DNA of 64,000 nucleotides from positions 62,001-126,000 of the forward strand of contig NC_030854.1 in the NCBI RefSeq assembly GCF_000208745.1, given 5' to 3'. Within the stretch, counting starts at the first letter, position 1. Every line of letters starts with the position of its first letter. Below are positions 61,529-64,000 of this stretch, piece by piece. The position numbers and the translations under genes were made by a program. The stretch comes from Theobroma cacao. Its lineage: Eukaryota; Streptophyta; Magnoliopsida; Malvales; Malvaceae. The notes below the pieces were generated by a model that ran no database searches, was not told the DNA's origin, and worked only from the letters and a program-made list of their open reading frames with translations.

Positions 61529-62061
61529 GGCTCTCCTGATCCATGGCAGTATCTTTAATATAATTCTAGCTGGTGAGTCACTTAGTTATCAGATGTAAGG
61601 GATTCCTGCGCAATAAATGACCGTTAGTTCCTGGTCTTGACAGTCAAAGTCTGCCTTTTAAAAGAATCAGTGACGCCTTTCTACTGGATTAATTTTCACA
61701 TCTTCACATTTTCCTTTTTGTTTTTTCTTTTAATCAACATAAAGAGTATTAAAACAATACCTTAATGCATGGTATTATTGTTAATACGCCAAGCACAACA
61801 CTAAATCAAAACAAAATTTGGATACATGCTTCAAAATCGTCAACCAAAATGGCTTAAAAAAGCAATTCTTCAAGCATTTTTATCCTAAAAATTGCATTAG
61901 TTTTTCCAAATAAGACAACTACTTTTCACTAAATTATCTGTACAACAAATGAGGTAACTATAAGCGCACAAAGGCTTTGTCAGGTTTGTGTAATTTGTAT
62001 GTGATCCCCTGTACTGGTCAGTGGTGGCACTGAACACAGGCGGTGAAAAGAAGAACACAAA
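61529..62061. other. Convergent 3' region between BIO2 and IleRS
   Basis: Tail-to-tail 3' UTRs of two genes, 533 bp between stop codons. No gene. Confidence 0.5.
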
Positions 62062-63950
62062 TCAACAGCCATTTTTTATCGTCAAGTAGTAATCACCCAC
62101 TGTCAAGAAGACATGTTCTCCCAGTGTCACTTCCACTGCAGGCTGATTTTCAATGCAACCAACTTCCATCTGCAACACAAAAGGAAAGAAGAAAGACAAT
62201 TGAGGCAAAATACTACTCATGGGTGTCGGCCAACCACACTAGAATCTTACTGATGTATGTTACAATTGATGAGCAAAACAGACCTTGCCATGTCCATGCT
62301 GAAACTCGGATTTCAAAGAAGAGTGATCCCTTGATAGCAGGTAAGTCTGCAGGCCTTGCGCAAATTTTGTATTTCCTGCAACCATTGAATAATGCAGTAA
62401 GAGTAGAGAGAAAGACAGATGAGAAAAGAAAATTTCAGCTCTGTGACAGCAAAACATGATTTGATAAAACGCAGCCTAACCTGCATATAATGCTAGAATA
62501 GCCTTTGACATGAAAAATAAGGCTGGTCTAGCCAAGCTTATTTTAAATGACATGTTAGAGATGCCTTCAAAATTCTCTTCACAAAGCACAACCTGCAAAT
62601 TTTTTTGAAGTAAAACAATTGAATATAAACACACAAATTCTACAAGCATAATCAATGACAAATAGCTACTGTAATGCAAATTCAAAAAAGGGGCAAAATC
62701 TTTTTTTTTTTTTTTTTGGGGAGGGGGAGGGGGGGATAACATCTGAAAAGAAAACACGATAACGCGTGTCCACTACAGATTTGGAGGTATTCCAAACCCA
62801 AACTGAACAAACTTACTGTATGCAGCGGCATCATATTAGAAGAAAGCAATGGAGATCCAATTGTATCCCTAATGTAGGATTCCTGCCATAAGATACAAAC
62901 TTAAGCTATTATATACAGCACACTGCAAATTACGATTTATGAGAAGTTAGGCATCACAATGCCTGACAAACAATGCAAATCGTGTGCCTTATTTAGAGGG
63001 ACTGGCACTCTCTCAGACAAAAAAATATTTCACAAATATATGATACAAGTACACACTCTTGCTCTCATGCACAAACAGCTCCATTCCTAGCAAAGAAATC
63101 TAGTTAAGGGATTTACCTGTAATTGGTAATTAATGATTATATTAAACAAGTGGTAAAATGTCCTCAATATTTCACCAAGAGATCATTATGTTCTCATAAA
63201 AATTGTTACTAGCATGAGATTCTCATTCCAGCAAACATAGGAATTGAGAAAAGACAAAGTTCATAACTTGTTTGACAAAAAAAAAAAAAAGAATTACCTG
63301 TGAGTTCAAAACTTGTTGGATGACTGACTTATCTTCATCCAATGACTCAAAGTAGACCTCCACCATATCCGTTGGTTCAAGGCCAGCTTTCTTTCGTAAT
63401 TTCTGGATTCTATTAACAACCTACAATAAATCAAGTTAAAAAAGTGCAATGCATCAGAAATAGTTTAGATATTGGCACTTCCAAAGAATTTAGTACTATA
63501 AACTTTTAATTGCCTGTTTCCATATCAAAGCAACAAATTTAGCTAACAACAATCTGGTCTGGCATTATCAACCAATAAAGGTTATCATATTTCCACAAAC
63601 ACAATTGCTAAACTAACAAGAACTGAAAGCAGAGGAAAAAATACCACATTTTTTAACTAGATTGACAAAGTGATTAACATGATGATTTATTTACCTCGCG
63701 TGCAACACCAGCTTCAAACAATGACTCGTCAGGACGTAAATCCAAAATCACCAAAACATCACCTACGGCAAAGAAATATGAGAAAAAAATGTGTAACCCA
63801 ATATGGTACTTCATGGGGGAGGGAGAGAGTCTTCTCCAGTTCAATATGCATAAATCACCAATCAGAATGTAATTAATAATCCTCACCATCTCCAACAGCA
63901 TCCATCTCTTTATCTGTCATGCCATCAGGACGTTTGAAATCCCGAACAAC
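62062..63950 (-). CDS. Isoleucyl-tRNA synthetase, cytosolic, C-terminal end
   Basis: Partial gene; the 5' majority lies right of the window and the window ends in an intron. Seven exons on the minus strand: 63950-63887, 63762-63695, 63420-63298, 62882-62817, 62592-62481, 62375-62284, 62169-62062; the last 210 residues. The enzyme charges tRNA-Ile with isoleucine. Visible family phrases: VVRDFKRPDGMTDKEMDAVG, LDLRPDESLFEAGVAREVVN, RIQKLRKKAGLEPTDMVEVY, which match the region after the anticodon-binding domain of eukaryotic cytosolic IleRS; the rest is the C-terminal appended domain. It ends in DYYLTIKNGC. The length of the full protein is over 1100 residues. The gene is convergent with BIO2. 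Confidence 0.92.
62701..62736 (+). repeat. Poly-T/G-rich tract in an IleRS intron
   Basis: About 17 or more T bases followed by GGGGAGGGGGAGGGGGG. On the coding strand this is a C-rich run followed by poly-A. Lies in the intron between exons 62817 and 62592. Confidence 0.8.
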
Positions 63951-64000
63951 CTGAAAATTTTTGAAACAAATAAAACATTTATTTACTCAGTATATCTTAT

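Noticed and set aside
1..64000. A CRISPR array, phage or bacterial defence-type system
   Set aside because: The window is plant nuclear DNA with intron-split genes; no regular spacer array or prokaryotic operon exists.

Overview
This is nuclear DNA from a flowering plant, most likely a eudicot. The genes are split by GT-AG introns in AT-rich DNA, and the products are plant-specific (OEP37, a FRA3-type WD40 5-phosphatase, an ITN1-type ankyrin membrane protein, pectin-degrading polygalacturonases, plant KNL2). The genus cannot be fixed from sequence alone. I traced 15 protein-coding genes exon by exon; all splice junctions used are GT-AG and keep frame. Two genes are cut by the window edges: OEP37 on the left and cytosolic isoleucyl-tRNA synthetase on the right. 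No rRNA, tRNA, CRISPR or intact transposon protein gene was seen.

Layout. 1-11.5 kb is a dense + strand block: the 3' half of OEP37, a SAM-dependent thiol/halide methyltransferase, and an 11-exon FRA3-like inositol polyphosphate 5-phosphatase. 11.5-14.3 kb is AT-rich DNA with an array of tandem and inverted short repeats. 14.3-17.0 kb holds an ankyrin/PGG membrane protein (- strand). 17-22.7 kb is repeat-rich and gene-free, with a long A/T tract and an 824-bp MITE-like element flanked by a 9-bp duplication. 22.8-35.9 kb is a cluster of three polygalacturonase genes (-, +, +) with identical internal exon lengths, separated by long AT-rich spacers with SINE-like insertions. 36.7-38.1 kb is a short KNL2-like (SANTA domain) gene followed by sequence that looks like decayed coding DNA. 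39.3-42 kb is an unknown, probably plastid-targeted membrane protein (-). 43.3-47.7 kb is a 14-exon CMP-sialic-acid-transporter-like nucleotide-sugar transporter (-). 49.7-53.5 kb has an intronless 626-residue unknown protein and an INO80-subunit-D-like protein (+). 55.2-58.0 kb is the minor-spliceosome U11/U12-35K gene (-), divergent from mitochondrial biotin synthase BIO2 (+, 58.5-61.5 kb). The last gene is the C-terminal end of cytosolic IleRS (-), tail-to-tail with BIO2.

The genes do not form a single pathway; this is ordinary eukaryotic gene order. The only functional cluster is the polygalacturonase trio (cell-wall pectin hydrolysis). The most notable oddities are the short KNL2-like gene with duplicated, stop-riddled sequence behind it, the inverted/tandem repeat array at 12.5-12.9 kb, the MITE and SINE insertions with recognisable target-site duplications, and peptide-level repeats in the ankyrin protein and U11/U12-35K.
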